A DNA stretch of 64,000 nt from Nonomuraea rhodomycinica (GTDB lineage: Bacteria; Actinomycetota; Actinomycetes; Streptosporangiales; Streptosporangiaceae). The translations under genes and the position numbers were made by a program. Numbering within the stretch: the stretch's first letter is position 1; every line of letters starts with the position of its first letter. The notes under the pieces are model-generated. The model ran no database searches. It was not told where the DNA came from and was given only the letters and a program-made list of their open reading frames with translations. Shown in pieces: positions 43,876 through 56,309 of this stretch. The stretch is from NCBI RefSeq assembly GCF_013363995.1, contig NZ_JABWGO010000006.1:351481-415480 (forward strand). Reading direction: 5' to 3'.

Positions 43876-45120
43876 ATGCGACATGAAATGCGGCGTGGGA
43901 TGCGAAGAACGAAGCCGAAGGCGGGAGCGGGTCCCGCCCGCGCGGCCGCGGCCGTGGCGCTCGTGGTCGCGGCGGCCCTCGTCGCCGCGACGGGCTGCGG
44001 GGGCGTCGGCGGGGCGATGGGCCCGCGGGCAGGTGCGGCCACGCGTACGTCCGGAGAAGGCGCGGACGCGCGTACGCCCGGAGCGGGCGCGCCCGGGCGA
44101 GACGGGGCCGGGGAAGACGGGGCCGGGGGAGAGGAGGCCGGGAGGGGGGCAGGGGCCCCGTCCGGGCCAGGCGGCACGACGGCCCCCGCCTGTGCCGTGA
44201 CCGACAAGCTCATCCCGTCCTGCGGCGCCTGGTGGGGCGTGGCGCCTGAGATCTTCACCGGCGCCCCCGTCGACAAGGCGCTGCACCGCGCGGAGACCCG
44301 CATGGGCGCGCGGGCCGACGTGGTCCACGTCTACCACCGGGGCAAGGAGCTGTTCCCGACCCGCCGGGAGATCGACGTGGCCCGCGACCCGGCCCATCCC
44401 CGGCTGCTGCTGGTCAACTGGAAGCCGTCGGTGGACCGTACGTGGGCCGAGATCGCCGACGGCGCCGTCGACGGCCGGATCGACCGCCTGGCGGAGCACG
44501 TCCGGCGCGTGTTCCCCGACCGGTTCTTCCTGACGATCCACCACGAGCCCGAGGACGACGTGCGGCCGGGTCCCGGCTCGGGCATGGAGGCGGCCGACTA
44601 CGCGGCGATGTACCGGCACGTGGTGCTGCGGCTGCGCGAGAAGGGGGTGCGCAACGCGGTCACGGTCATGACGTACATGGGAGCCCCGAACTGGGCGTCG
44701 AAGCCGTGGTTCGAGAAGCTCTACCCGGGGGACGACGTGGTCGACTGGGTCGCCATGGACCCGTACGCCGACGACCGGGTGCGCGACTTCGACGGCCTGG
44801 TCAACAAGACCCGCCCCGACTACCCCCGCTGGCCGGGCTTCTACCGCTGGACGCAGCTCCGCTTCCCCGGCAAGCCGGTCATGGTGGCCGAGTGGGGGGC
44901 GTTCCTGCGGGGCGAGGACCGGGCGTTCCAGCGGGCCTTCTTCGAGTCCGTACGCGCCCAGGTGGGCCGCTACCCGCAGATCAAGGCGCTGGTGTACTTC
45001 GACTCGCCACGGGCGCCGCGCGGCGACACCCGCTTCGACGCCGAACCCGCGGCCGGCCGGGCCTTCACCGCGCTCGCACGAGATCCGCACTTCCGCTCGA
45101 CGCCCGTGCCGCTGCCCTGA
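43876..45120 (+). CDS. GH26-like glycoside hydrolase lipoprotein
   Basis: The 414-residue product has a lipoprotein signal (AVALVVAAALVAATGCGG; lipid-bearing Cys near 41), a Gly/Ala/Arg-rich linker to about 100, and a TIM-barrel domain. HHEPEDDV fits the GH26 acid/base glutamate and PVMVAEWGAF the nucleophile glutamate at a strand end; WVAMDPYADD lies between. GH26 enzymes cut beta-mannans and related chains. Within this locus it may trim or release the polymer. ATG 43876 is the longest start; 43888 and 43900 are in frame. Its last 56 bases overlap the convergent permease gene. Confidence 0.82.
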   Translation: MRHEMRRGMRRTKPKAGAGPARAAAAVALVVAAALVAATGCGGVGGAMGPRAGAATRTSGEGADARTPGAGAPGRDGAGEDGAGGEEAGRGAGAPSGPGGTTAPACAVTDKLIPSCGAWWGVAPEIFTGAPVDKALHRAETRMGARADVVHVYHRGKELFPTRREIDVARDPAHPRLLLVNWKPSVDRTWAEIADGAVDGRIDRLAEHVRRVFPDRFFLTIHHEPEDDVRPGPGSGMEAADYAAMYRHVVLRLREKGVRNAVTVMTYMGAPNWASKPWFEKLYPGDDVVDWVAMDPYADDRVRDFDGLVNKTRPDYPRWPGFYRWTQLRFPGKPVMVAEWGAFLRGEDRAFQRAFFESVRAQVGRYPQIKALVYFDSPRAPRGDTRFDAEPAAGRAFTALARDPHFRSTPVPLP

Positions 45121-45955
45121 CCTGCCACACCCGGCCGGCCGCGATGACGGCGACGGCCCCGGCCAGCGCCCAGAGGGTGGGCGTGTTGCCGACGTTCAGC
45201 AGCTTGAGCGCGGAGGCGAGCAGCACGACCGCGAGCACGGCCCTGATGAGACCGCCGGGCGCCCGGGAGGAGATCCGGGCGCCGAGGTAGACGCCGGGGA
45301 TCGAGCCGATGAGCAGCGACACCGTGAGGTGCAGCTGGAAGTCGCCGAAGAGCAGGTGGCCGAGGGCGGCCGAGGTGACCAGCGGCACGGCCTGCACGAG
45401 GTCGGTGCCGACGAGCTGGTTGGCCTTGAGCATGGGGTAGAGCGCGATGAGCGCGACGATGATGAGCGAGCCGGACCCGACGGACGACACGCCGACGATC
45501 AAGCCACCTACCGTACCGACCAGTAGGGTCGGGATCGGGCGTACGACGATCTCGCTCGCCTCCGCCGTGCCGCCCCGCCCGCCCAGCAGGGCCTTCGCGG
45601 CCAGGCCCGCCACCGCCAGCAGCAGCGCGACGCCGAGGGCGTACTTCACGCCGTCGCCCACCGCGAACGCCCGCGCCACGAACACCCCGCAGAACGCCGC
45701 CGGCACCGACCCCGCGCACAGCCAGCCGACCAGCCGCAGGTTGACCGTGCCGCGCCGCAGGTGGACGACGCTGCCGACGGGCTTCATCACCGCCGAGGCC
45801 ACCAGGTCGCTGGAGACCGCCGCGAGCGGCGGCACGTTGAAGAACAGCATCATCATCGGGGTCATGAGGGCGCCGCCGCCCATGCCGGTCAGGCCGACGA
45901 CGACGGCGACGAGAAACGAACCGGCGATCAGGGGAAGGTCGATCAACGGACCCAT
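45065..45955 (-). CDS. TauE/SafE family permease
   Basis: The 296-residue membrane protein has eight or so helices and the two-fold repeat typical of the family: LIAGSFLVAVVVGLTGMGGG with LMTPMMMLF in the first half and LLVGTVGGLIVGVSSVGSGS in the second. Members carry sulfite, sulfate-related or organosulfur anions. Its ATG overlaps the 3' end of the APS-kinase fusion gene by 13 bases, so uptake or balance of sulfur oxyanions for PAPS is the simplest role. The 3' end overlaps the GH26-like gene tail to tail. Confidence 0.88.
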   Translation of the reverse strand: MGPLIDLPLIAGSFLVAVVVGLTGMGGGALMTPMMMLFFNVPPLAAVSSDLVASAVMKPVGSVVHLRRGTVNLRLVGWLCAGSVPAAFCGVFVARAFAVGDGVKYALGVALLLAVAGLAAKALLGGRGGTAEASEIVVRPIPTLLVGTVGGLIVGVSSVGSGSLIIVALIALYPMLKANQLVGTDLVQAVPLVTSAALGHLLFGDFQLHLTVSLLIGSIPGVYLGARISSRAPGGLIRAVLAVVLLASALKLLNVGNTPTLWALAGAVAVIAAGRVWQVRAAARASSGSADLVRAR

Positions 45956-47178
45956 CCTCCGCTCCGCAGCGCCCCCAGCACCTGGGAGACGGCCGCCTCG
46001 ATCGAGATGTGCGTGGTGTCGATGACCAGGTCGGCGTCGTCCGGCTCCTCGTAGGGGTCGGAGACGCCGGTGAACTCGGGGATGAGCCCCGCGCGGGCCT
46101 TGGCGTACAGGCCCTTGCGGTCACGCCGCTCGCACTCCTCCAGCGGGGTGGCGACGTGGACCAGGAGGAAGTCGGCGCCCACCGACTCGGCCATCTCCCG
46201 CACCTCCGCGCGGGTGGCCGCGTAGGGCGCGATGGGCGCGCAGATGGCCAGGCCGCCGTGGCGGGCCGCCTCGGCGGCGACGAAGCCGATGCGCCGGATG
46301 TTGAGGTCGCGGTCGGCCTTGGAGAACGTCAGCCCCTTCGACAGCAGGGCGCGCACCACGTCGCCGTCGAGATGGGTGACGGTGCGGCTGCCCAGCTCCA
46401 GCAGCGCGTCACGCAGGCCGCGCGCGATCGTGGACTTGCCGGAGCCGGACAGGCCGGTGAAGAACACCACGAGCCCGCGCCGGTGCGGCGGCCCGGGGAT
46501 GCTGACCGGCTCGGGACCGGCCAGGTGCTCGGCCGCGCCGTAGGCCGTGGCGACGTGCTCGCGCAGCTCCAGGTCGAGCTCGGGCTCCTCGCGCGGCGCG
46601 AGCGGCACGGGCACGACCAGGGTGTCCTCGGGAAGCCGGTCCTTGGCCTTCAGCGCGGCGCGGACCACGGCGGGGCCGGGCTCGCCGTACGACAGGGGCA
46701 GGAGCACGACGACCGCGTCGAGCTCCTTGGCGGTGGCCGTCACCTCGGTGAGGGCGGGCTCGTCCAGCGGGCCGCGCATCGTGACGACCAGGGCGGGGCG
46801 GTCGCCGAGCAGGGCGCGGACCTCGGCGGGCGTGCGCCGCAGCCGGGCGAACGGCCCGTGCTCGGCCGCGCCGAGACCGCGGACGGGACCGGCGGCCAGG
46901 CCGTCGTGGCCGCGCTCGGTCACGGTGAGCGCGGCGAGCGGGACGCCCTCGGGGTCGAGCAGCGTGACCTCGTCGCCGGGAGCGGCCTCCTCGGGCAGGT
47001 GCAGCGTCACGGGCACCGGCCACGGCGTGCCGTCGGCGAGCGTGCCGCGCTCGTGGACCGCGTGCAGGTCGTCGTGGCCGAGGAAACCCGTCAGCGGCTC
47101 GAACGCCCCGGACAGCAGCAGCTCAAGGTCGGCCAGCTCCCGCGCCTCGGGGGTCCACTCCACGTCTCGCCATCCCAA
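45943..47178 (-). CDS. cysC: ATP-sulfurylase-like / APS kinase fusion
   Basis: APS kinase makes PAPS from APS and ATP. In this 411-residue protein residues 1-95 resemble the PUA-like N-terminal domain of ATP sulfurylase (LELLLSGAFEPLTGFLGHDD). Residues 100-225 look like a shortened catalytic domain without the HxxH nucleotide motif. Residues 235-405 are APS kinase: GLSGSGKST (242-250), THLDGDVVRALL, LTFSKADRDLNIRRIGF, CAPIAPYAATRAEVRE and KGLYAKARAG. TTG 47178 is used; GTG 47163 is possible. The first half is probably structural, since CysDN supply sulfurylase activity. Confidence 0.9.
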   Translation of the reverse strand: MGWRDVEWTPEARELADLELLLSGAFEPLTGFLGHDDLHAVHERGTLADGTPWPVPVTLHLPEEAAPGDEVTLLDPEGVPLAALTVTERGHDGLAAGPVRGLGAAEHGPFARLRRTPAEVRALLGDRPALVVTMRGPLDEPALTEVTATAKELDAVVVLLPLSYGEPGPAVVRAALKAKDRLPEDTLVVPVPLAPREEPELDLELREHVATAYGAAEHLAGPEPVSIPGPPHRRGLVVFFTGLSGSGKSTIARGLRDALLELGSRTVTHLDGDVVRALLSKGLTFSKADRDLNIRRIGFVAAEAARHGGLAICAPIAPYAATRAEVREMAESVGADFLLVHVATPLEECERRDRKGLYAKARAGLIPEFTGVSDPYEEPDDADLVIDTTHISIEAAVSQVLGALRSGGWVR

Positions 47179-47232
47179 CTATTCCGATTGAATTGGTAGG
47201 AAAGGAGTCTAGCGGGTGTGCCGCGGGTGTCG

Positions 47233-47946
47233 CTAGATGAGCCGGGCGAAGTGGTTCTGCGGCTTCCTGATGACCATGGTGATCTCGTCGTGCGTCGCGG
47301 GGCAACGGCCGCGGGTCAGCCGGTCGGCCAGCGTCATGGCGGTGCGCCCCAGCGGGGCCGGCGCCGGCGCGCTCGCCGCGGTGTCGTCGTCGGTGATCAT
47401 CAGGCCGCGGCTCAGACAGAAGGCGTGGATGCCGTCGCGCGAGATCAGCGGCTCATACACGGCCGGCAGGTCGTTCCCCGTCAGCCGGCGGCGCAGCCAC
47501 CGCGGGGCCAGCCGCTCGCACAGCCCGTACGCCGAGCGCCGGTCGCGCATGCGCAGCAGGACCAGCCCGCCCGGCCGCAGCGCCTGGAGCAGCCGGTCGA
47601 GCACCAGCTCGGCGTGGTGGACGCGCTCCAGCAGGAACGACACCTGCACGACGTCGAACGACCGCGGCCGGAGCGGCGCCGAGCGCAGGTCGCCCAGCAG
47701 GCACCTGGGCAGATCGGCCCGCGCCGCGGTCGCGGCCCTGGTTGCCGGCAGATCCTCGTCGACGCCGGTCAGGCGCGTGTCGATCCGGTCGAGGACCCGC
47801 GGCTCGTCGTGCAGGCAGCCGGCGACCAGCACGTCGAGGCGGCGGCCGAGCTGCTCGGCCCACTGCTCGCGAAGGCGCTGGGCGAAGAGGTCGCGCGGCG
47901 CGGCGACCGGTCGCAAGTCAGACGTGCTACTCACAGTCGTCATCAT
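47233..47946 (-). CDS. SAM-dependent methyltransferase (class I)
   Basis: The 237-residue product has a Rossmann pattern: RRLDVLVAGCLHDEPRVL (weak motif I, AGC in place of GxGxG), DTRLTGVDEDLPAT (acidic ribose-binding end), DLRSAPLRPRSFDVVQVSFL and LDRLLQALRPGGLVLLRMRD. The C-terminal part carries HAFCLSRGLMI and EITMVIRKP. It could be a sugar or lipid methyltransferase of the polysaccharide region or unrelated. ATG 47946 lies in a divergent gap of 63 bases from the cupin gene. Confidence 0.8.
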   Translation of the reverse strand: MMTTVSSTSDLRPVAAPRDLFAQRLREQWAEQLGRRLDVLVAGCLHDEPRVLDRIDTRLTGVDEDLPATRAATAARADLPRCLLGDLRSAPLRPRSFDVVQVSFLLERVHHAELVLDRLLQALRPGGLVLLRMRDRRSAYGLCERLAPRWLRRRLTGNDLPAVYEPLISRDGIHAFCLSRGLMITDDDTAASAPAPAPLGRTAMTLADRLTRGRCPATHDEITMVIRKPQNHFARLI

Positions 47947-48009
47947 ATGACGTTCCGTGCACGGGCTCGGCGGCGCGCCCCGCGCGGCGATGGGCTAGCC
48001 TGCCCCCAC

Positions 48010-48438
48010 ATGGGGGAATCCGTGTACGTGGGGAACGCCGGAGCCGACGGCGCGGCCGACGCCGGCTGGCTGCTCGGGCACTTCAAGCCGTACGGCGACC
48101 CTCGCCACAGCGAGGACGTCGAGATCAAGTGGGGCGTCCACCCGGCCGGTGAGGAGCGGGCCGCCTGGGTGACCGGCGAGCGCCGCACGGCGCTGCTCGT
48201 CCTGATCAGGGGCCGGTTCCGGGTCGAGCTGCCCGGCCGCAGCGTCCTGCTGGAGCGGCGCGGCGACTACGTGGTGTGGGGGCCGGGGGTGGACCACTCG
48301 TGGCTGGCCGAGGAGGAGTCGGTGGTCCTGACCGTGCGCTGGCCGTCCGTGCCCGGGTACGCGGTCACCGAGGCCGAGGAGCCCCTTGCGCGTCCCGGTG
48401 CGCGGTCACCGGGCGACGACGCCGCCAAGTACCCTTGA
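48010..48438 (+). CDS. small cupin-like protein
   Basis: The 142-residue product forms a single predicted beta-barrel: VEIKWGVHPAGEERAAWV, TALLVLIRGRFRVELPGRSV (cupin motif 1 region) and DYVVWGPGVDHSWLAEEESV (motif 2 with the metal-ligand-type histidine). Motif 1 lacks the usual HxH pair, so metal binding is uncertain. TAGCCT at about 47996-48001 could be a -10 giving a nearly leaderless mRNA. Function unknown; it precedes mfd. Confidence 0.72.
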   Translation: MGESVYVGNAGADGAADAGWLLGHFKPYGDPRHSEDVEIKWGVHPAGEERAAWVTGERRTALLVLIRGRFRVELPGRSVLLERRGDYVVWGPGVDHSWLAEEESVVLTVRWPSVPGYAVTEAEEPLARPGARSPGDDAAKYP

Positions 48439-48510
48439 TGGCTGAGACCCCCGCGACCAGACCCGGCCGGGGGTAGTCGTGTTGCCGTCGTGGGGCTGTG
48501 GGCGTATCTG

Positions 48511-51999
<3,489 letters not shown>

Positions 52000-52028
52000 C
52001 GCCGGGTTTTTGTCGGAAAGGGACGTAA

Positions 52029-52667
52029 GTGAAGTCGATTCGAATGGCTGTGGCCGCCGCCGCGGCAGGGGCGAGCCTCGTCGCGCTGACCGCCTGCTCC
52101 GCGCCCGTGGAGGCCGGCGCCGCGGCCGTCGTCGGGAACGAGCGCATCTCGGCGGGCGACCTCAAGCGCAACGTCAAGGAGTACGACGCCGCGCTGACCA
52201 GGACCGGGCTCACCACCCAGGCGCTCGGCATCCCGGGCTCCACCACCGAGGTGGTCCTCTACCAGCTCGCCAACATCGAGCAGGCCGAGCAGCTCATCGA
52301 GAAGGCCAAGGTCAACGTCACCGACGCCGAGGTGGACCAGGCCATCAGCGGCGCCACCGCGCAGGGCGGCAGCTTCGAGCAGTACATGGTCTCCCAGGGC
52401 ATGGCCCCCAGCAACGGCCGCCGCTTCATGCGCGTCTCGGTGGGGCTGCAGAAGCTGATGGCCCAGTACGGCGGCGGCACCGACCAGGCGGCGCAGCAGC
52501 GCGGCAGCGAGCGGATCCAGAAGGAGGCCGGCGCCATCAAGATCACTTACAGCCCGCGCTACGGGGTGGTCAACACGCAGCGCTCGCAGCAGAGCCCCGG
52601 CCTGTTCGCCGACGCCGGCCGCTTCGGCAAGGCCGCGACGCAGGGCGCCGCGCAGCAGCAGGGCTAG
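52029..52667 (+). CDS. SurA N-terminal-like lipoprotein
   Basis: The 212-residue product has a lipoprotein signal (AAAAAGASLVALTACSAP; lipid Cys at 23), then VVGNERISAGDLKRNVKEYD, typical of the start of SurA/PrsA chaperone domains. VTDAEVDQAISGATAQGGSFEQYMVSQGM continues the helical bundle. There is no rotamase domain. It sits between mfd and mazG as in many actinobacteria, so it is a conserved envelope lipoprotein, possibly a folding factor. GTG 52029 follows AAAGGGAC. Confidence 0.85.
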   Translation: MKSIRMAVAAAAAGASLVALTACSAPVEAGAAAVVGNERISAGDLKRNVKEYDAALTRTGLTTQALGIPGSTTEVVLYQLANIEQAEQLIEKAKVNVTDAEVDQAISGATAQGGSFEQYMVSQGMAPSNGRRFMRVSVGLQKLMAQYGGGTDQAAQQRGSERIQKEAGAIKITYSPRYGVVNTQRSQQSPGLFADAGRFGKAATQGAAQQQG

Positions 52668-52670
52668 CCC

Positions 52671-53615
52671 GTGCCGCTGATCGTCGTCACCAGCTCGCCC
52701 CGGGTCGCCCCGGGGCTGCTCAGCCACCAGGCGTGGCAGGCGCTGCGCTCCGGCCGCGTGCTGGCCGGCTCCGCGTCCCACCCCCAGCTCCCGTACCTCG
52801 CCGAGGCCGGGATCGAGGTGACGCTCGTCGAGCCCGACGCCGCGCGGCTGGCCCGCGAGGCCGTCGCCGGCACCGTGGTGTGGCTGGCCGAGGACGACGA
52901 GGACTTCATGCGGGCGGTCGGGCACGCCGCGATCGCCCTGGACGAGCCGCCGGTGATCGAGGTCGTGCCCGGCTCGTACGACCTGCCGGGCGCCCGGGTG
53001 CTCGACCTCGTCGCGGTGATGGACCGGCTGCGGACCGAGTGCCCCTGGGACCGCAAGCAGACCCACGAGTCGCTGGTGCCGTACCTGCTCGAAGAGGCGT
53101 ACGAGGTGCTGGAGACCATCGAGCAGGGGGACGACGCGGCGCTGCGCGAGGAGCTGGGCGACCTGCTGCTCCAGGTGGTGTTCCACGCGCGGGTGGCCGA
53201 GGGCTTCGACGTGGACGACGTGGCCGCCGGCATCGTCGAGAAGCTGGTGCGGCGGCATCCGCACGTCTTCGGCGCGGTGCGGGCCGACAGCGCCGACGAG
53301 GTCAACGACAACTGGGAGGCCATCAAGGCCGCCGAGCGGGCCGCCAGGAACGAGGAGCCGTCCGTGCTGGACGGGGTGCCGCTGGGCCAGCCGGCGCTGT
53401 CGCTCGCGGCCCAGCTCCTGCGGCGCGCCGGGCGCGGGGGCGCCCCCGACGCGCTGGCCGCGGGGATCGGCCAGGGCCTCGGGCATGAGCTGTTCGACCT
53501 GGTACGCCGGGCGCAGGCGGCGGGGGTGGACCCCGAGGCGGAGCTGCGCGCGGCGGCCCGCGCCTACCGCGACCGGGTGCTCGCCTGGGAGGCCGGCCCC
53601 TCCTCGCCGTCCTGA
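52671..53615 (+). CDS. mazG: nucleoside triphosphate pyrophosphohydrolase MazG
   Basis: MazG hydrolyses nucleoside triphosphates, removing damaged or excess nucleotides. The 314-residue protein has an N-terminal 115-residue domain common to actinobacterial MazG, then RLRTECPWDRKQTHESLVPY and LLEEAYEVLETIEQGD with the metal-binding EExxE pattern and LREELGDLLLQVVFHARVA. RRHPHVFG and NWEAIKAAER follow. GTG 52671 starts 3 bases after the previous stop. A nested hairpin after its stop closes the unit. Confidence 0.94.
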   Translation: MPLIVVTSSPRVAPGLLSHQAWQALRSGRVLAGSASHPQLPYLAEAGIEVTLVEPDAARLAREAVAGTVVWLAEDDEDFMRAVGHAAIALDEPPVIEVVPGSYDLPGARVLDLVAVMDRLRTECPWDRKQTHESLVPYLLEEAYEVLETIEQGDDAALREELGDLLLQVVFHARVAEGFDVDDVAAGIVEKLVRRHPHVFGAVRADSADEVNDNWEAIKAAERAARNEEPSVLDGVPLGQPALSLAAQLLRRAGRGGAPDALAAGIGQGLGHELFDLVRRAQAAGVDPEAELRAAARAYRDRVLAWEAGPSSPS

Positions 53616-53621
53616 CACGCC

Positions 53622-53666
53622 CCGCCGCCCGCCCGGATCGGCTGATCCGGTGGCGCCGGGCGGCGG
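53622..53666 (+). terminator. nested hairpin after mazG
   Basis: CCGCCGCCCG (53622-53631) pairs with CGGGCGGCGG (53657-53666); inside it CCGGATC (53633-53639) pairs with GATCCGG (53644-53650). It starts 7 bases after the mazG stop. No T-run. Confidence 0.55.
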
Positions 53667-53705
53667 TGGAATGTCAGGATCGCGGGGTTACGGGGGTGAT
53701 CAAGG

Positions 53706-56291
53706 GTGCCTCAGCCACGCGGCCTGCACGCCGGGGAGCCACGCGAGATCGGCGGCTACCGCGTCCTGGGCGGCCTCGGCGACGGCGGTCAGGGGACCGT
53801 CTACCTGGGGGAGGACGCCGACGGCCGGCAGGTCGCGGTCAAGGTGCTGCACGCGCGGCTCATGGGCCACGACCGGGCCACGCGGCGCTTCCTCCAGGAA
53901 TGCGTCATCGCGGGCAGGGTCGCCGCGTTCTGCACCGCCAGGGTCATCGACTCGGGGCTGCTGGACGGGCGGCCGTACATCGTGAGCGAGTACGTGCCCG
54001 GGCCGTCGCTGCGCGAGCTGGTGGAGGACGAGGGGCCGCGGACGGGCGGGGCGCTGGACCGGCTGGCCGTCGGCACCGTGGCCGCCCTGGGCGCCGTCCA
54101 CCGGGCCGGGATCGTCCACCGCGACTTCAAGCCGGCCAACGTCCTGTGCGGGCCGGACGGGCCCCGTGTGATCGACTTCGGCATCGCCAAGGTCATGGAG
54201 GCGACCACCTCGGCGAGCACGGTGGTGGGCACGCCCGGGTACATGTCGCCCGAGCAGATCGCGGGCGAACCGGCCACGCCGGCCTCGGACATGTTCGGCT
54301 GGGCCGCCACGATCGCGTACGCCGCCACGGGGCGGTCGCTGTTCGCGGGGGAGTCCATCCCCGCGGTGATGCACCGGGTCCTCACCGAGGAGCCCGACCT
54401 GTCGGGGATCGACGAGCCGCTGCGCCCGCTGCTGGCGGCCTGCCTGGACAAACGGCCCGCCGCCCGGCCCTCGGCCGCCGACGTGCTGTCGGCGCTGATG
54501 GAGGGCGGGCTCGCGCGGTCGGGGGCGACGGACGACCTCCTCGCGGACGGCCCGTTGGGGGACGACCCGTTGAGAGACGACCTGTCGGGGGACCTGCTGG
54601 GGGATGGCCTGTCGAGGGACGGCCTGATCCGGGACGACCCGCTGCGGGACGACCCGCTGCGGGACGGCTCGTCGGGGGATGGCGTGCCCGGAGAGGGGCG
54701 GCGGGTGGAGGCCGGGCGCGGGCGGGCGGCCTCCTCCGGGACGAGCACGCCCGAGAGGGCCGGGCGGCGCTCCTGGATGACGGGCCCTGACGAGGCACTC
54801 GGGTTGGTGGACGGGTGGTCTTCTCAGGCGTCGTGGTTGGTGGACGGGCGGTCTGCCGAGGTGCCTGGGGAGGGAGGCGGGCGCTCCTCCAGGGCACGCG
54901 GAGGGGCGGACGCGCGTTCGGAGGCGCCGCGGGGAGGGGCCGGGCGCTTCGACGTGCGCGGGAGGCGGGACCGGTGGGACCCGACGGGCCGCCGGGGCGC
55001 GGAGCGGGGCGGGATCTCGGTGACCGGGCGGGGGCGGGCGCTGGCCGCGGGCGGGCTGGCCGTGCTCGTGCTCGGGGGCGTGGCCCTGGGCCTGAACTGG
55101 GGCGGCGCGGACTCGCCGAAGCGTCCGGCCGCGTCGGGGAGCGGACGGTCAGGCGGCACGGGGGGCACGGGCGTCGCCGAGGCGTACGGCCCGAAGGAAG
55201 GCATCCCCCTGAGCGGTCAGGTGGCCGCCGCGCTCGCGGTCGGGCGGATCGGCGACCGGACCGTCGTGGCCGTCGCTCCCGAGGCGGGCTCCGTCGAGCT
55301 TTGGGACGTCGCCACGGGCAGGAAGGTGGCCACCACCGCGCCGGAGGACGGCGGAGGCGTCACCTCGCTGGCGTTCGCCGAGGTGGGCGGGGCGCCCGCG
55401 GTGGTGTGGGCGAGCGTGGACGGCCGCGTCTCCCGCTGGAGCCCGTCACTCGCCGCCGCGACCGCCGGCACGGTCATGACGCCCGCCGCATCCACGGGTG
55501 AGGACAGCGCGCCCGCCAAGTCCGCCGCGTACACCCTCACCACGGAGACGCGCCGTGCCGCCACAAGCGACGCCGGACGGACGGCGGACGGGGCGGTGCG
55601 GGCGTTCGAGGCGTGCGCGAGCGAACGACCCCCCGTCGCGACGGCCGTGATGGCCGTGGTGAGCCGCGAGGAGGGCCCGGCGGCGGCGGTCGGCTGCGCC
55701 GACGGCAGGGTGCAGGCGTGGGACCTGCTCAGCGGGCGCAAGTCCGGCCGGTTCTTCGCCGGCGCCGCCGGGGTGACCGGGGTGGCCTGGCCGGGCAGCG
55801 GGTCGCGGGTGGCGTTCGGCACCGGGGCGACGGCGTTCACGATCGTCGACCTGTGGAACCGCCCGGAGCCGGTCAGTGTCCCGGTGGGCGGCCCGGTCTC
55901 CCGCATCGTGAGCCACGGCGCGCTCGTCGCGGTGAGCGTCAAGGGAGAGGGGGGCGCCGCGGTGTACGACGCGCGGACCGGGCGGCAGGTGTGCCGGGTC
56001 CCGGCGGAGGACGCGCCGAGCCCGGCCGCCCTGGCGCTCACGGAGGCCGACGGCCGCCCCCTCCTCGCCGCGGCGCCGGACGGCGGCGGGCTGCGCGTGT
56101 GGGACGCGCGCACGTGCGAACAACTCGCCACCCTGCTGCCGCCAGGAGACGAGCCTGGAGGCGGCACGTCCGCGGGAGCCGGGGGAGGCGCGGTCACGGC
56201 CCTGGCGGCGGGCCCGGTGGACGGGCGTCCGGGCCTGGTCGCGGCCGTCGGGGGCGCCGTGCGCGCGTGGACCCTGCGGGGCGACAGGTAG
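53706..56291 (+). CDS. membrane Ser/Thr protein kinase with beta-propeller-like outer domain
   Basis: The 861-residue product has a kinase domain (about 16-270): LGGLGDGGQGTVYLG, VAVK (Lys46), VHRDFKPANVL (HRD 138-140), DFGIA (157-161) and GYMSPEQI. A linker carries an Asp/Gly/Leu/Arg repeat (GDDPLRDD type, about 280-325). A membrane helix (ALAAGGLAVLVLGGVALGL) lies near 445-465. The outer part has recurring blades (VELWDVATGRKVATT, VQAWDLLSGRKSG, LRVWDARTCEQLATL) of WD40/PQQ type. Unlike the first kinase of the window it is monocistronic. GTG 53706 has GGGGGTG upstream. Confidence 0.9.
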   Translation: MPQPRGLHAGEPREIGGYRVLGGLGDGGQGTVYLGEDADGRQVAVKVLHARLMGHDRATRRFLQECVIAGRVAAFCTARVIDSGLLDGRPYIVSEYVPGPSLRELVEDEGPRTGGALDRLAVGTVAALGAVHRAGIVHRDFKPANVLCGPDGPRVIDFGIAKVMEATTSASTVVGTPGYMSPEQIAGEPATPASDMFGWAATIAYAATGRSLFAGESIPAVMHRVLTEEPDLSGIDEPLRPLLAACLDKRPAARPSAADVLSALMEGGLARSGATDDLLADGPLGDDPLRDDLSGDLLGDGLSRDGLIRDDPLRDDPLRDGSSGDGVPGEGRRVEAGRGRAASSGTSTPERAGRRSWMTGPDEALGLVDGWSSQASWLVDGRSAEVPGEGGGRSSRARGGADARSEAPRGGAGRFDVRGRRDRWDPTGRRGAERGGISVTGRGRALAAGGLAVLVLGGVALGLNWGGADSPKRPAASGSGRSGGTGGTGVAEAYGPKEGIPLSGQVAAALAVGRIGDRTVVAVAPEAGSVELWDVATGRKVATTAPEDGGGVTSLAFAEVGGAPAVVWASVDGRVSRWSPSLAAATAGTVMTPAASTGEDSAPAKSAAYTLTTETRRAATSDAGRTADGAVRAFEACASERPPVATAVMAVVSREEGPAAAVGCADGRVQAWDLLSGRKSGRFFAGAAGVTGVAWPGSGSRVAFGTGATAFTIVDLWNRPEPVSVPVGGPVSRIVSHGALVAVSVKGEGGAAVYDARTGRQVCRVPAEDAPSPAALALTEADGRPLLAAAPDGGGLRVWDARTCEQLATLLPPGDEPGGGTSAGAGGGAVTALAAGPVDGRPGLVAAVGGAVRAWTLRGDR

Positions 56292-56309
56292 GGGTACCGA
56301 TAGGCTCTG

